Shown here: positions 42,067-50,230 of the stretch, in pieces
How positions within the stretch are numbered: the stretch's first letter is position 1
How the letters are laid out: each line of letters opens with the position of its first letter
Assembly (NCBI RefSeq): GCF_029542625.1
Contig: NZ_CP120733.1
Location: forward strand, 3,658,001 to 3,722,000
Reading direction: 5' to 3'
DNA length: 64,000 nucleotides
Source of the DNA: Tepidibacter hydrothermalis
GTDB taxonomy: Bacteria; Bacillota; Clostridia; Peptostreptococcales; Peptostreptococcaceae
Notes under the pieces: generated by a model
Seen by the model: the letters and a program-made list of their open reading frames with translations, nothing else
What the model was told of the DNA's origin: nothing
The model's database searches: none
Made by a program: the position numbers and the translations under genes

Positions 42067-43592
42067 TTTTCAATATCATCCTCCCCAAATATTTCTCTTC
42101 TTTTATCATCCAATCTATTTCTATTTCTATTTGTATAAGTTTTAGGTCTTGAATTCATAGATGGTATAGGCACTCTTACAATAGTATCTTTTAGATCTTT
42201 CAAATTTTCTCCAACAGAACATAATGGTTCTAAATAAGGAATTCCAAAACTTCTTAGGTTTGCTAAATTTATTAGCATAACTAAAAATCCCAATATTATT
42301 CCATAAAAACCTAATATAGATGCTAGAAGCATCAATGCAAATCTAACCAATCTAAATCCTATTGCCATATTATAGCTTGGTATTGCAAAAGATGATATTG
42401 CAGTTATAGCTACTATAATTACCATAAGAGGACTTACTATCCCTGCTTGAACAGCAGCTTGTCCTATTACAAGACCACCTACAATACCTATTGTAGATCC
42501 TATAGCTCTAGGAAGTCTAACCCCAGCTTCTCTTAATAACTCTAATGTTGCCTCCATTATAAATGCCTCTGTAAATGCTGGAAATGGAACTCCTTGTCTT
42601 GTAGCTGCAAGATATACGGCGAGGTCTGTTGGCAGCATATCTGGATGATAAGAACTTATAGCTATATAAAATGCTGGTAAAAACAAAGAAAATCCTGTGG
42701 CAAACATTCTTATAACTCTTACAAAGCTAGATATTATCCATCTCTCATAATAGTCATCAGGAGATTGTAAAAATGTAGTCAATGTTACAGGAACTATAAG
42801 GGCAAAAGGTGTATTATCTACTAATATTGCAACTCTACCTTCATATAGAGATGCTGATACTACATCTGGTCTTTCTGTATACTGTATTTGGGGAAACAAA
42901 GAGTAACAGTTATCTTCTATTAGTTGTTCTACAGCTCCACTTTCTTGAATCATATCTATATCTATTTCATCTAGTCTTTTTTTAACTTCTTCTAAAACTG
43001 TATTATTAACTATATCTTCTATATATAGTACAGCTACATCCGTATTTGATCTTTTTCCTAATGATAGATTTTTTATTTTAAAATTTGTATCTCTTATTCT
43101 TCTTCTTACTAAAGATGTATTGACTTTTAAAGTCTCTGTAAATCCATCTCTAGGACCTCTTATTACAACTTCAGATTGAGGTTCTGATATTGAGCGAGTT
43201 GGCCATCCTCTTGAAGATAATACTATGGATTCCTCGACATTATCTATAAACAAAAGTGTTTCTCCTGAGAGTATATTCTTAATACATTCTTCCATTTCCT
43301 TAATTTCTTTTATTTCAGTTATTGCTATGGTTTTCTTCTGTATTAAATCTTTTATATTGTTCTTTATATCATTAGGCATAGCTATCCTAGATGAAATTAT
43401 TAAATTATTTAATGCAAACTCACTGATAAGTGCCTTATCCGTCATCCCGTCTATATATACAAGAGCCATTTTACACTCATTCTCTACACCAACATCAATC
43501 TCTCTTATAACTAAGTCATCACAATCTTTAAATTGTTCTTTTAAAATATTCAACTTATATTCAAGTTTATGTTCATCTTTTTTTACTTGCAT
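42063..43592 (-). CDS. gerA: Spore germination receptor subunit A (GerAA family)
   Basis: The largest receptor subunit. The 509-residue protein has a soluble N-terminal domain to about residue 255 with GWPTRSISEPQSEVVIRGPRDGF and IRRRIRDTNFK-like conserved segments (here LVRRRIRDTNFKI). Several transmembrane helices follow (about 290-440) with LYLAATRQGVPFPAF-like sequence (AVYLAATRQGVPFPAF) and GIVGGLVIGQAAVQAGIVSP. A basic C-terminal tail is present. The AGGAGGTGATAAT ribosome site is formed by the last codons of a small upstream gene. Confidence 0.94.
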   Translation of the reverse strand: MQVKKDEHKLEYKLNILKEQFKDCDDLVIREIDVGVENECKMALVYIDGMTDKALISEFALNNLIISSRIAMPNDIKNNIKDLIQKKTIAITEIKEIKEMEECIKNILSGETLLFIDNVEESIVLSSRGWPTRSISEPQSEVVIRGPRDGFTETLKVNTSLVRRRIRDTNFKIKNLSLGKRSNTDVAVLYIEDIVNNTVLEEVKKRLDEIDIDMIQESGAVEQLIEDNCYSLFPQIQYTERPDVVSASLYEGRVAILVDNTPFALIVPVTLTTFLQSPDDYYERWIISSFVRVIRMFATGFSLFLPAFYIAISSYHPDMLPTDLAVYLAATRQGVPFPAFTEAFIMEATLELLREAGVRLPRAIGSTIGIVGGLVIGQAAVQAGIVSPLMVIIVAITAISSFAIPSYNMAIGFRLVRFALMLLASILGFYGIILGFLVMLINLANLRSFGIPYLEPLCSVGENLKDLKDTIVRVPIPSMNSRPKTYTNRNRNRLDDKRREIFGEDDIEK

Positions 43593-43596
43593 ATTA

Positions 43597-43767
43597 TCAC
43601 CTCCTATTTACGTAATATATAAAGTATCCAAAAGATACTGCAATATAGGATAGTCCTATGAATTTAGCCATATTGTATTCTCTGTATAACTTCTTTTTTT
43701 TCAACATGTCACAGTCAAATATTAAAATATATATACCTACTATTAAAAACAAGCTAATTACATACAT
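43597..43767 (-). CDS. Small two-helix membrane protein ahead of gerA (CLC_0170-like)
   Basis: A 56-residue frame running from MYVISLFLIVGIYILIFDCD to FGYFIYYVNRR. It has two hydrophobic helices (about residues 2-18 and 36-52) joined by a basic loop (LKKKKLYREY). An AGGAG ribosome site lies 8 nt before the ATG at 43767, and the TGA is only 4 bp from the gerA ATG, whose Shine-Dalgarno lies inside its final codons. It resembles the small CLC_0170-type proteins that I recall near clostridial ger genes, but this is from memory. Probably part of the receptor operon. Confidence 0.75.
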   Translation of the reverse strand: MYVISLFLIVGIYILIFDCDMLKKKKLYREYNMAKFIGLSYIAVSFGYFIYYVNRR

Positions 43768-43858
43768 CTTTTCAACTCCTATAAAATCGCATTCAGATTT
43801 TTCTGTTCAATCTAGTATATCTATATATAATTTTTCCCAAAACTCAATTTAAATACAT

Positions 43859-44000
43859 AAAAAATTCGCTTCATGCTAACTCATGGCTCATGTCGCCAAC
43901 GAGTCCTACGGGCTTCGTTGCTCAAAATAGTTGATATTGCAGTACTTTCATCAATGTTATCCTAAACTTGAAAATTATATAATTTACTTTAGGGTAAAAA
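43859..44000 (-). repeat. Repeat family A, copy A4
   Basis: An intact copy. The plus-strand hairpin at 43897-43920 reads CAACG AGTCC TAC GGGCT T CGTTG, a 10-bp stem with one bulged base. Flanks are TTCGCTTCATGCTAACTCA on one side and AAAATAGTTG, TCATCAATGTTATCC, AAAATTATATAATTT on the other. It lies 92 bp 5' of the small ger-operon gene, read in that gene's direction. Confidence 0.85.
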
Positions 44001-44033
44001 AAATAAAAGTCCTAAAATTTTAGGACTTTTATT
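43997..44033 (-). terminator. Terminator after the GntR gene
   Basis: AAATAAAAGTCCTAAAA and its reverse complement form a near-perfect hairpin followed by a T-run. It overlaps the 3' end of the regulator gene and the edge of repeat A4. Confidence 0.85.
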
Positions 44034-44715
44034 TTTCACAATTGTTTCTTCTAGATTTCTCTATTATAAAGTTTTGAGCATTTTCGATATGAGTAGTAGC
44101 TCTTTGCATCGCATTTTTAGAATTTCTATTATATATAGCTTCTATTATTTCCTCATGTTCTTTGACTAAGTTTTTAGAAGTATCATGATCAGATATATAT
44201 GTTACTCTAAATCTATATACCTGTTCTCTTAAGGAATTATTTATTTGAATAAGTTTTTGATTGTTTGTTGAATTAAATATAAGATCATGTAATTCTATAT
44301 CCTTTTGAACCATCATATCAATATCTCCATTTTCTAAGCTTTTCTTGAACTGATATGATATAAGCTCTAACTTTTCTAAGTGTTCGTCAGTCATTCTTTC
44401 AGCTGCAACAGATGCTGCAAGCCCTTCTAAAGCTCCTCTTATTTCTAATACTTCTATTATATCTTTTAATGATACATCTGCAACATATGCTCCTTTCCTA
44501 GGAAGCATAACTACTAATCCTTCTAATTCTAGTTTCCTGATAGCCTCCCTAACTGGAGTTCTACTAACCCCTAACTGTTCAGCCAATTGAACCTCCATAA
44601 GTCTTTGTGCAGGCTCTAATTTTCCTTTTAATATTGATTCTCTTAAATATTCAAATACTATATCCCTCAAAGGTTTGTAATTTTCTAACTTTAATTTTTC
44701 TAAGTTATCCTTCAA
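44029..44715 (-). CDS. GntR-family transcriptional regulator (FadR/FCD type)
   Basis: A DNA-binding regulator with an N-terminal winged helix (about residues 12-75, LAEQLGVSRTPVREAIRKLELEGLV) and a C-terminal all-helical FCD ligand domain (with ELHDLIFNSTNN and HEEIIEAI, likely metal or acid binding). Two TTG starts are possible; the one at 44715 is better spaced from GGGAGGAA, giving 228 residues. It overlaps the end of ispE by 11 bp and is probably cotranscribed. Its target and effector are unknown. Confidence 0.88.
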   Translation of the reverse strand: MKDNLEKLKLENYKPLRDIVFEYLRESILKGKLEPAQRLMEVQLAEQLGVSRTPVREAIRKLELEGLVVMLPRKGAYVADVSLKDIIEVLEIRGALEGLAASVAAERMTDEHLEKLELISYQFKKSLENGDIDMMVQKDIELHDLIFNSTNNQKLIQINNSLREQVYRFRVTYISDHDTSKNLVKEHEEIIEAIYNRNSKNAMQRATTHIENAQNFIIEKSRRNNCEK

Positions 44716-45580
44716 TTTCAATTCCTCCCTTATAAGTATTCACTAAATATGTTTGCTTATATAATTGTTTCAATTCTTCCTTTGCTTTTTGTGCACAATC
44801 TAAATTATCAAATATTCCAAATACGGTTGGTCCACTTCCACTCATCATAGACCCTAAAGCATGGTGTTCAATCATTTTTTTCTTTATTTCTTTTATTTGT
44901 GTATATTCATTCTCAGTTACACTTTCAAGCACATTGCACATATTCTTAGCTAAAGCTTGTACATCGTTTTCCTTGAGATTATTTAATATGTTTTTTGTAT
45001 TAGGCCTTTTAGATAATCCATTTATATCTAGGTTTTCATATACCCATTTTGTAGAAACCAATATATCAGGTTTGCATATAAGTATTTTAACACTTTCTAG
45101 ACCTTCTATTCTAGTCAGCTTTTCTCCTATACCTTCAGCTACTGCAGCTCCTCCTAATATACAAAAAGGTACATCTGCTCCAAGCTGTAAACCAAGTTCC
45201 ATAAGATTATCTTCAGTTAATTTTAAATCCCACATTTTGTTAAGGCCAACTAAAACCGCAGCAGCATTGGTGCTTCCTCCTGCCAATCCAGCGGCTACAG
45301 GTATGTTTTTGTTTATACTTATTTTTACACCTTTATTTATATTAAATTTTCGTTTTATCAAATCAGCTGCCTTGTAAGCTATGTTGCTAGAATCAGTAGG
45401 AACATATTCATTATCACTATCTATAATTATACCACTATCTATTTCTTCTATATTTACATTATCATATAAATCTATAGTTTGCATAATCATTTCTACTAAA
45501 TGATAATTATCTGCTCTTTTTCCAAGCACATCTATAGATAAATTTATTTTCGCTCTACATTTTAAGTTCAAGCTTTCCAT
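44705..45580 (-). CDS. ispE: 4-diphosphocytidyl-2-C-methyl-D-erythritol kinase
   Basis: The GHMP kinase of the non-mevalonate isoprenoid pathway. The 291-residue protein has the N-terminal CRAKINLSIDVLGKRADNYH, the ATP loop PVAAGLAGGSTNAAA and the C-terminal SGSGPTVFGIF. Length is normal. It is first in an ispE-gntR unit. Repeat A5 lies 82 bp 5' of its start. Confidence 0.96.
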   Translation of the reverse strand: MESLNLKCRAKINLSIDVLGKRADNYHLVEMIMQTIDLYDNVNIEEIDSGIIIDSDNEYVPTDSSNIAYKAADLIKRKFNINKGVKISINKNIPVAAGLAGGSTNAAAVLVGLNKMWDLKLTEDNLMELGLQLGADVPFCILGGAAVAEGIGEKLTRIEGLESVKILICKPDILVSTKWVYENLDINGLSKRPNTKNILNNLKENDVQALAKNMCNVLESVTENEYTQIKEIKKKMIEHHALGSMMSGSGPTVFGIFDNLDCAQKAKEELKQLYKQTYLVNTYKGGIEIEG

Positions 45581-45661
45581 ACCTTCCTCCTAATCAACCT
45601 AAAAATCTATTTATAAATCATTATATTATATATTATACTATAATTAAATTTATATAAAGAT

Positions 45662-45806
45662 AAAAAAATTCGTCTACTCGATAACGCGGTGAATCATGTC
45701 GCCAACGATCCCTACTGGGCTCCGTTGCTCAAAAATAGTTGCAATTGTAGTTTTCAATCAATATTATCCATAAATCCAAAATTTTATAATCCCTTAGCAA
45801 ATAAAA
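45662..45806 (-). repeat. Repeat family A, copy A5
   Basis: Hairpin at 45703-45727 with the outer arms CAACG/CGTTG and an altered inner stem, ATCCC paired with GGGCT, keeping the bulged C. The flanks TTGCTCAAAAATAGTTGCAA and AATCAATATTATCC match the family. It lies 5' of ispE in the ispE direction. Confidence 0.8.
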
Positions 45807-45838
45807 AGTCTCAATATCAAAATGATATTGAGACTTTT
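45803..45838 (-). terminator. Terminator after sipL
   Basis: AAAAGTCTCAATATC and GATATTGAGACTTTT form a perfect stem over a short loop, with a short T-rich tail. It lies 24 bp past the sipL stop codon. Confidence 0.85.
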
Positions 45839-45861
45839 GAGTTTATATATTTCTATTAAGC

Positions 45862-47412
45862 TTATATATCTGATGTTACTTTCTTTTCTATTATTAAATA
45901 CTGACCCTCTTTTAAAGACTCTTCTTCATTCATATCATTGGTTTGAGCTATTTCTAATGCTGTCGTATTATATCTTTTTGCTACATCCCAAAGGGTATCA
46001 TTTTCTTTTGCTATATATATAGTTATACTAGGTCTTGATGAAGAATCAATGTCTCCTATAATTTCTCCATTCATTACAAATGAACTCTTTAAATCCTCTA
46101 CAACTTCAAATCTAGTTTTTCCTTTTATCTTTAATTCAACTTCATTGTTCTTTGCACTATAGTTTATACTATCTATGCATATGTTTGAGTAAGGTTTCAT
46201 ACTGTCATTGATATTACTTAAATCTAGAGATTGTTTGAATGGTATTTCCTCACTCATGCTATATACTGGTCTTAATCCTTCCTCAGGAGTATACAATATA
46301 TCAACATGAATTATACCTTCTATATTAACTTTTTCTTCTATTATAAAATTATCTGTTATGAATAACTTTGAATCTACATTCAATATTTCTTTAATCTGTA
46401 TGTCGTCTTTATCGTTTTGTATAACCTCATTTATTATAAAATCATCTTCACCAAAATTAACTATTTTATTTAAATTAAAACTCTTATCTTCAAGCTTTAA
46501 ATCTTTATATGGACAATAAGCATCTTGAAGAGTTTCTTTTGATATATTCTCTGATATTTTAACCTTTGTACCAACAGTTGCGTCTATTTCTAATAGATTA
46601 GTTTTTCCTGAATCGTCATCCTTTAAATTAAATTTAAAGTCTGTTAGATTCATATAAGAATCTTCTTTCATTCCTTGCATAGCTCCAGCTACTTCTATAA
46701 ACTGTGTAAACTCTACAGAATTAGATTTTAACTTGTTCATCTCTCCTTCTTTATTTAAAACAATAGGATTTAATTCAACTACCCCTCCTAATATAACTTT
46801 GTTATCAGACAATCTAGTTTCCTTTAACAATATTTTTGGATTTAATGACAATACAGAACTAATATCTTCATTTTCTCCCAAATTTATTATTTCTTTCACT
46901 ATTGTCTCTGATTTTTCAATTCCTATTACATCATCATAGTATATTTCCTTTTTTATAGTTTGTATATCATCAATCCCAATTATATCTCTTATTATATCAA
47001 CTTTTTCTCTTGAAAATAAACTACCTGTAATATTTATTAAACATCCTAGTTTTATCTTTCTTTCATTTATTATACTACAATCTATATGCTCTATATTACT
47101 CTCCAATATACTCTTCATATCTGATGAAATATCTTCTTTTTCTATTGCTTCATTTATATCTATTTTTCCACTTAAATTAGTAACTTGTTTATCTTGAGTT
47201 ATATAAATAGTATTGTAGTTTAAATCCCCTCTTAGTATTATTTTACCTTGCATCAATTCTTCTTTCTTTAAAGATATGTAAGCCTCTGTCTTTACTATTT
47301 CAAAAACATCATTTTTTGTATCAGGTACTAGAATTTCAGATTCTAAGAAAGTTTGAAACCTTCCAAAATCACTTCTATTGTCTATCTTCATTATATCCTT
47401 TATTAAATCCAT
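45862..47412 (-). CDS. sipL: SipL-like spore coat morphogenetic protein (DUF3794 plus LysM)
   Basis: In Clostridioides difficile SipL binds SpoIVA and anchors the coat to the forespore. The 516-residue protein has repeated DUF3794 (SPOCS) beta domains (for example VKTEAYISLKKEELMQGKIIL near residue 40 and EEKVNIEGIIHVDILY near residue 365). It ends in a C-terminal LysM domain (YIAKENDTLWDVAKRYNTTALEIAQ, about 465-512). Its neighbours veg and yabG match the C. difficile locus as I remember it. The leader contains a 12-bp inverted repeat. Confidence 0.88.
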   Translation of the reverse strand: MDLIKDIMKIDNRSDFGRFQTFLESEILVPDTKNDVFEIVKTEAYISLKKEELMQGKIILRGDLNYNTIYITQDKQVTNLSGKIDINEAIEKEDISSDMKSILESNIEHIDCSIINERKIKLGCLINITGSLFSREKVDIIRDIIGIDDIQTIKKEIYYDDVIGIEKSETIVKEIINLGENEDISSVLSLNPKILLKETRLSDNKVILGGVVELNPIVLNKEGEMNKLKSNSVEFTQFIEVAGAMQGMKEDSYMNLTDFKFNLKDDDSGKTNLLEIDATVGTKVKISENISKETLQDAYCPYKDLKLEDKSFNLNKIVNFGEDDFIINEVIQNDKDDIQIKEILNVDSKLFITDNFIIEEKVNIEGIIHVDILYTPEEGLRPVYSMSEEIPFKQSLDLSNINDSMKPYSNICIDSINYSAKNNEVELKIKGKTRFEVVEDLKSSFVMNGEIIGDIDSSSRPSITIYIAKENDTLWDVAKRYNTTALEIAQTNDMNEEESLKEGQYLIIEKKVTSDI

Positions 47413-47424
47413 CCTTATCCCCCC

Positions 47425-47468
47425 TAGTTAAATATATACAAATATCACATTATTATTATATTTAACTA
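47425..47468 (-). promoter_or_regulatory. Inverted repeat in the sipL leader
   Basis: TAGTTAAATATA (47425-47436) and TATATTTAACTA (47457-47468) are perfect 12-bp inverted copies separated by 20 bp, between the veg terminator and the sipL ribosome site. It could be an operator for a dimeric regulator or a leader hairpin. No sporulation-sigma promoter could be assigned with confidence. Confidence 0.5.
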
Positions 47469-47473
47469 AATCA

Positions 47474-47503
47474 AAAAAAATTCCATCTATTTTAAGATGG
47501 AAT
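47474..47503 (-). terminator. Terminator after veg
   Basis: AATTCCATCTTAAAATAGAT and GGAATT form the hairpin on the minus strand, followed by T8. The stem starts at the veg stop codon. Confidence 0.85.
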
Positions 47504-47760
47504 TAAGATACGCTCATATTTTCTTTTGTACAAATTTGAAGCTTAACAGTAGATGTTAATACATCTGAATAACTATAAGATACTCTAGTACAATTGCTAT
47601 CATCTATTTTTACAACAAATATACTAGGGTACGTATTTTCTAAGATTCCTCTTCTAACGATCATCTTTTTTCTGCCTTTATTAGCTCTTAGAACTACGTT
47701 CTTTCCAACATGTTTTTCTATGTCTTTTCTTATCTGATCCAAAGTGTGTTTCGTAGCCAA
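47503..47760 (-). CDS. veg: Veg family protein
   Basis: A short protein (85 residues) with an SH3-like beta fold; in Bacillus subtilis Veg is abundant and influences biofilm formation. The family motif is GKNVVLRANKGRKKMIVRRGILENTYPSIFVVKI. It starts with TTG (47760) after GAAGGTGATTTT and has a strong sigma-A promoter just upstream and a terminator, so it is a monocistronic housekeeping gene inside the sporulation cluster. Confidence 0.95.
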   Translation of the reverse strand: MATKHTLDQIRKDIEKHVGKNVVLRANKGRKKMIVRRGILENTYPSIFVVKIDDSNCTRVSYSYSDVLTSTVKLQICTKENMSVS

Positions 47761-47791
47761 AAAATCACCTTCTTCTCCATTGTATGTTTAC

Positions 47792-47820
47792 ATAATATCA
47801 TATTTAAACATCAATGTCAA
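47792..47820 (-). promoter_or_regulatory. veg promoter
   Basis: TTGACA (47815-47820) and TATTAT (47792-47797) on the minus strand, 17 bp apart, about 32 bp before the TTG start. Confidence 0.8.
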
Positions 47821-47854
47821 ATATATAAAATTATATTTTATCTATTTTTGTGTT

Positions 47855-49150
47855 TTATGTCAATATATTATTTCCATAATACTCAAGTATACTATACACT
47901 ATATTCTCAGCCATCTTATCAATAACATCATCATCCTCTAGGAGTTTTGATTCTACAGGGTTTGATATATAACCTAATTCACAATACACTCCATTACAAC
48001 CACTTTCTTTTAATATATATATTCTGCCTTCTTTTGCTCCTCTATTTTTTATATTCATATTATTTTTTAAATTACTTAATATATTTTCTCCTATTAATTT
48101 TCCATTTGTATCTCCCCAATAATATATAGCTTCTGCTCCACTTACTCCTTCAAATTTAGACTTATTTAAATGTATGCTAAGCAAGAAGTCAGGATTAGCT
48201 TTTTTTATCATTTTTATTCTTTTATCCAAACATACATATTCATCAATTGATCTTGATAAATATACACTAGCCCCTGATTTTTCTAACTTTTCCTTCAACT
48301 TCATTGTTACTTTTAGTGATACTTCTTTTTCTGTTATTAAATCATTAGTATAACCACAATCCTCTCCACCATGGCCAGCATCTAAAAATATTTTTTTATT
48401 TTTAAGAGGTAAGTCTAAATTGAAATTATCTAACTTATATAAATTAATATTAGTATAATAATGATTTAAAATTTTTTCATAGTTCCAGTTATTTTTTGCT
48501 TTTTCATTAGCTCCATATTGACAAAGACCTAATCCATGTCCTATACCCTTTGTATAAAATCTTATTTTTATAGGTCTAAATCCAAATCTAGAAGAATCTA
48601 AATTTAAGCTTTCACTAAATACACTACCTTTGACCTTTTCATTAAAAACAAGTATATTCTCTACTCTATTTCCATTAGTTTTGCCTAAAACTTTTAACAT
48701 GTTATTTATAGAATATTCATTCATTAAATTTTGAGATATTTTGAATTTAAATATTGATTCAAGTTCTTCTAAATCAACATCTACTATATTTTCTGATTCT
48801 TTATTTTTCATACACTCCTCACAAGTAATTCCTCTTAAATAATCTATTTTTGTATTTAATAAATACTCGCTATTTTCTGTGCTTCCACCACAGCATATAT
48901 GGTAATATGCACAAATTGGAGAATCATTAAACATTATAACTAAATTATGTGTATTATCAACAGCTTCAAGTGCCTTATCATATATATCTTCTATATTGAA
49001 TTCTTCTTTTTTAAAATCTCCATCTGATATACTTCTGAATATATTAGTTCTTTCTATAATAGCCTGGCACATAATAGCCTGAATATGAAATTCTTGTGGA
49101 ATATTTTTAGATACTTTATATGCTATAAGATTCCTAAATTTTCTATCCAT
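47855..49150 (-). CDS. SpoIID-like domain fused to an N-acetylmuramoyl-L-alanine amidase
   Basis: This 431-residue protein joins two peptidoglycan-enzyme domains. Residues 1-230 resemble SpoIID/LytB: YKVSKNIPQEFHIQAIMCQ, YYHICCGGSTENSEY with YLRGITCEEC, and GIGHGLGLCQYGANEKA. Where SpoIID has its conserved Glu in EMP the sequence has Asn16, so the transglycosylase may be inactive. Residues 253-431 are an Amidase_3 domain with predicted zinc ligands His260, Glu274 and His327 and catalytic Glu391. No signal peptide is visible. The start at 49150 follows AGAGGTGATACT, 10 nt after yabG. Confidence 0.85.
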   Translation of the reverse strand: MDRKFRNLIAYKVSKNIPQEFHIQAIMCQAIIERTNIFRSISDGDFKKEEFNIEDIYDKALEAVDNTHNLVIMFNDSPICAYYHICCGGSTENSEYLLNTKIDYLRGITCEECMKNKESENIVDVDLEELESIFKFKISQNLMNEYSINNMLKVLGKTNGNRVENILVFNEKVKGSVFSESLNLDSSRFGFRPIKIRFYTKGIGHGLGLCQYGANEKAKNNWNYEKILNHYYTNINLYKLDNFNLDLPLKNKKIFLDAGHGGEDCGYTNDLITEKEVSLKVTMKLKEKLEKSGASVYLSRSIDEYVCLDKRIKMIKKANPDFLLSIHLNKSKFEGVSGAEAIYYWGDTNGKLIGENILSNLKNNMNIKNRGAKEGRIYILKESGCNGVYCELGYISNPVESKLLEDDDVIDKMAENIVYSILEYYGNNILT

Positions 49151-49160
49151 AGTATCACCT

Positions 49161-49994
49161 CTATTCATATAGAGATTTAGGCAATCCAGACCTATACTTT
49201 CCTCTTGTTTCAAAGCCCCCTACACCTTTTATTCCTGTTATAGTATTTTGAAAAACCTCTTCAAGAGGCATTACTTTATCAATCCTTGTATAAGCTATTT
49301 TTTCTACTATCAAAACAGGATCTAAGCAATGTATTAATATTCTATTAGGAGAACTTGCAAAATTTGCTCCTGCACTTAATATAGCCTCATAATTTGATTG
49401 ACACGCACCTGCAAAAATAACAAGTTCATCCATAGCATTTTCATATTTTCTAGCTTCTAAAACTGCCTTCACGAAATTTCTAGAATTTCTGTAATTATTT
49501 AAATCTTTGATATTATAATTAGAATTTAGGATAGAGTCGTGACCTGTAATAACCAATATATCTGGTGAATGTTCCTTTAGAAGCTCTCCCACTACTTTAT
49601 GTTGATCTGATTCTGCAACCACCTTTCCTACAGCTTCAATGTCTAGTTTTTTATAAGCCTCTAAACATATTTTTAAATATTCACCATCACCGTCTAAATG
49701 AAGTACCTTTCCAGGTCTTCCAAAGCCATTCCTATAATTCTTTTTTTGTTTATCACTTCTATTTCTTCTAGCTCGTGTCAACAAGCTCTCTATTTGTCTG
49801 CTAAAAACATATTGTCTGAAATTTTCTTGGCCTACCATTTCTAAATCATTTACAGATGAGTCAGCCATTAGCCTAAAATCTATACCTTTTAAAACAACTT
49901 GTTTTTTATCATTTTTATTTTGTGAAATATCTATTATTCTAAATAAAACATCTTTTCCATGTGATTTTCTAACAACTAAATCTCCTATCTTCAT
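49161..49994 (-). CDS. yabG: Sporulation-specific protease YabG
   Basis: A cysteine protease that trims coat and cortex-associated proteins in spores. The 277-residue protein has the family start MKIGDLVVRKSHGKDVLFRI and the segments PGKVLHLDGDGEYL, VITGHDSI (His) and VIFAGACQSNYEAI (candidate catalytic Cys). It is followed at 10 nt by the SpoIID-amidase gene. Upstream, CATAAAATA at 50024-50032 resembles a sigma-K -10, but the possible -35 is badly spaced, so late mother-cell control is only suggested. Confidence 0.94.
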   Translation of the reverse strand: MKIGDLVVRKSHGKDVLFRIIDISQNKNDKKQVVLKGIDFRLMADSSVNDLEMVGQENFRQYVFSRQIESLLTRARRNRSDKQKKNYRNGFGRPGKVLHLDGDGEYLKICLEAYKKLDIEAVGKVVAESDQHKVVGELLKEHSPDILVITGHDSILNSNYNIKDLNNYRNSRNFVKAVLEARKYENAMDELVIFAGACQSNYEAILSAGANFASSPNRILIHCLDPVLIVEKIAYTRIDKVMPLEEVFQNTITGIKGVGGFETRGKYRSGLPKSLYE

Positions 49995-50035
49995 CTTATT
50001 CCTCCTGCCTAGTGGGATTACTATATTTTATGTTT

Positions 50036-50075
50036 GCAAAAAAATAATGTTCCCCACTATGGGAAACATTAAGAT
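50036..50075 (-). terminator. Terminator after arcC
   Basis: AATGTTTCCC and GGGGAACATT pair over a short loop on the minus strand and run into T7. Repeat B4 lies between it and the arcC stop codon. Confidence 0.85.
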
Positions 50076-50102
50076 TTAATTATATTAAAAAATCATTATT
50101 TT

Positions 50103-50230
50103 ATCCGAAAGCTAAGAGTTCTAAGACTCCATCCTCTTAAGGCTGGAGATAAGAACTCTACAGCTTCTGGATTAGTTCAGCTAAAAATTCAGTTGGAGTA
50201 AGAACTCCATCTGAATTAAGTTTCACTTTA
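50103..50230 (+). repeat. Repeat family B, copy B4
   Basis: A 128-bp copy from ATCCGAAAGCTAAGAGTTCT to AATTAAGTTTCACTTTA, nearly identical in order to B3. In stem 1 GAGTTCT pairs with AGAACTC where B3 has AAGTTCT with AGAACTT, a compensating pair of changes. It overlaps the arcC stop codon (TGA at 50223-50225) and lies before the arc terminator, so it is transcribed in the arc mRNA. Confidence 0.85.

Noticed and set aside
43768-43860. Sigma-G promoter ahead of the ger operon
   Set aside because: ATATACTA resembles part of a -10, but no suitable -35 at the right distance was found.
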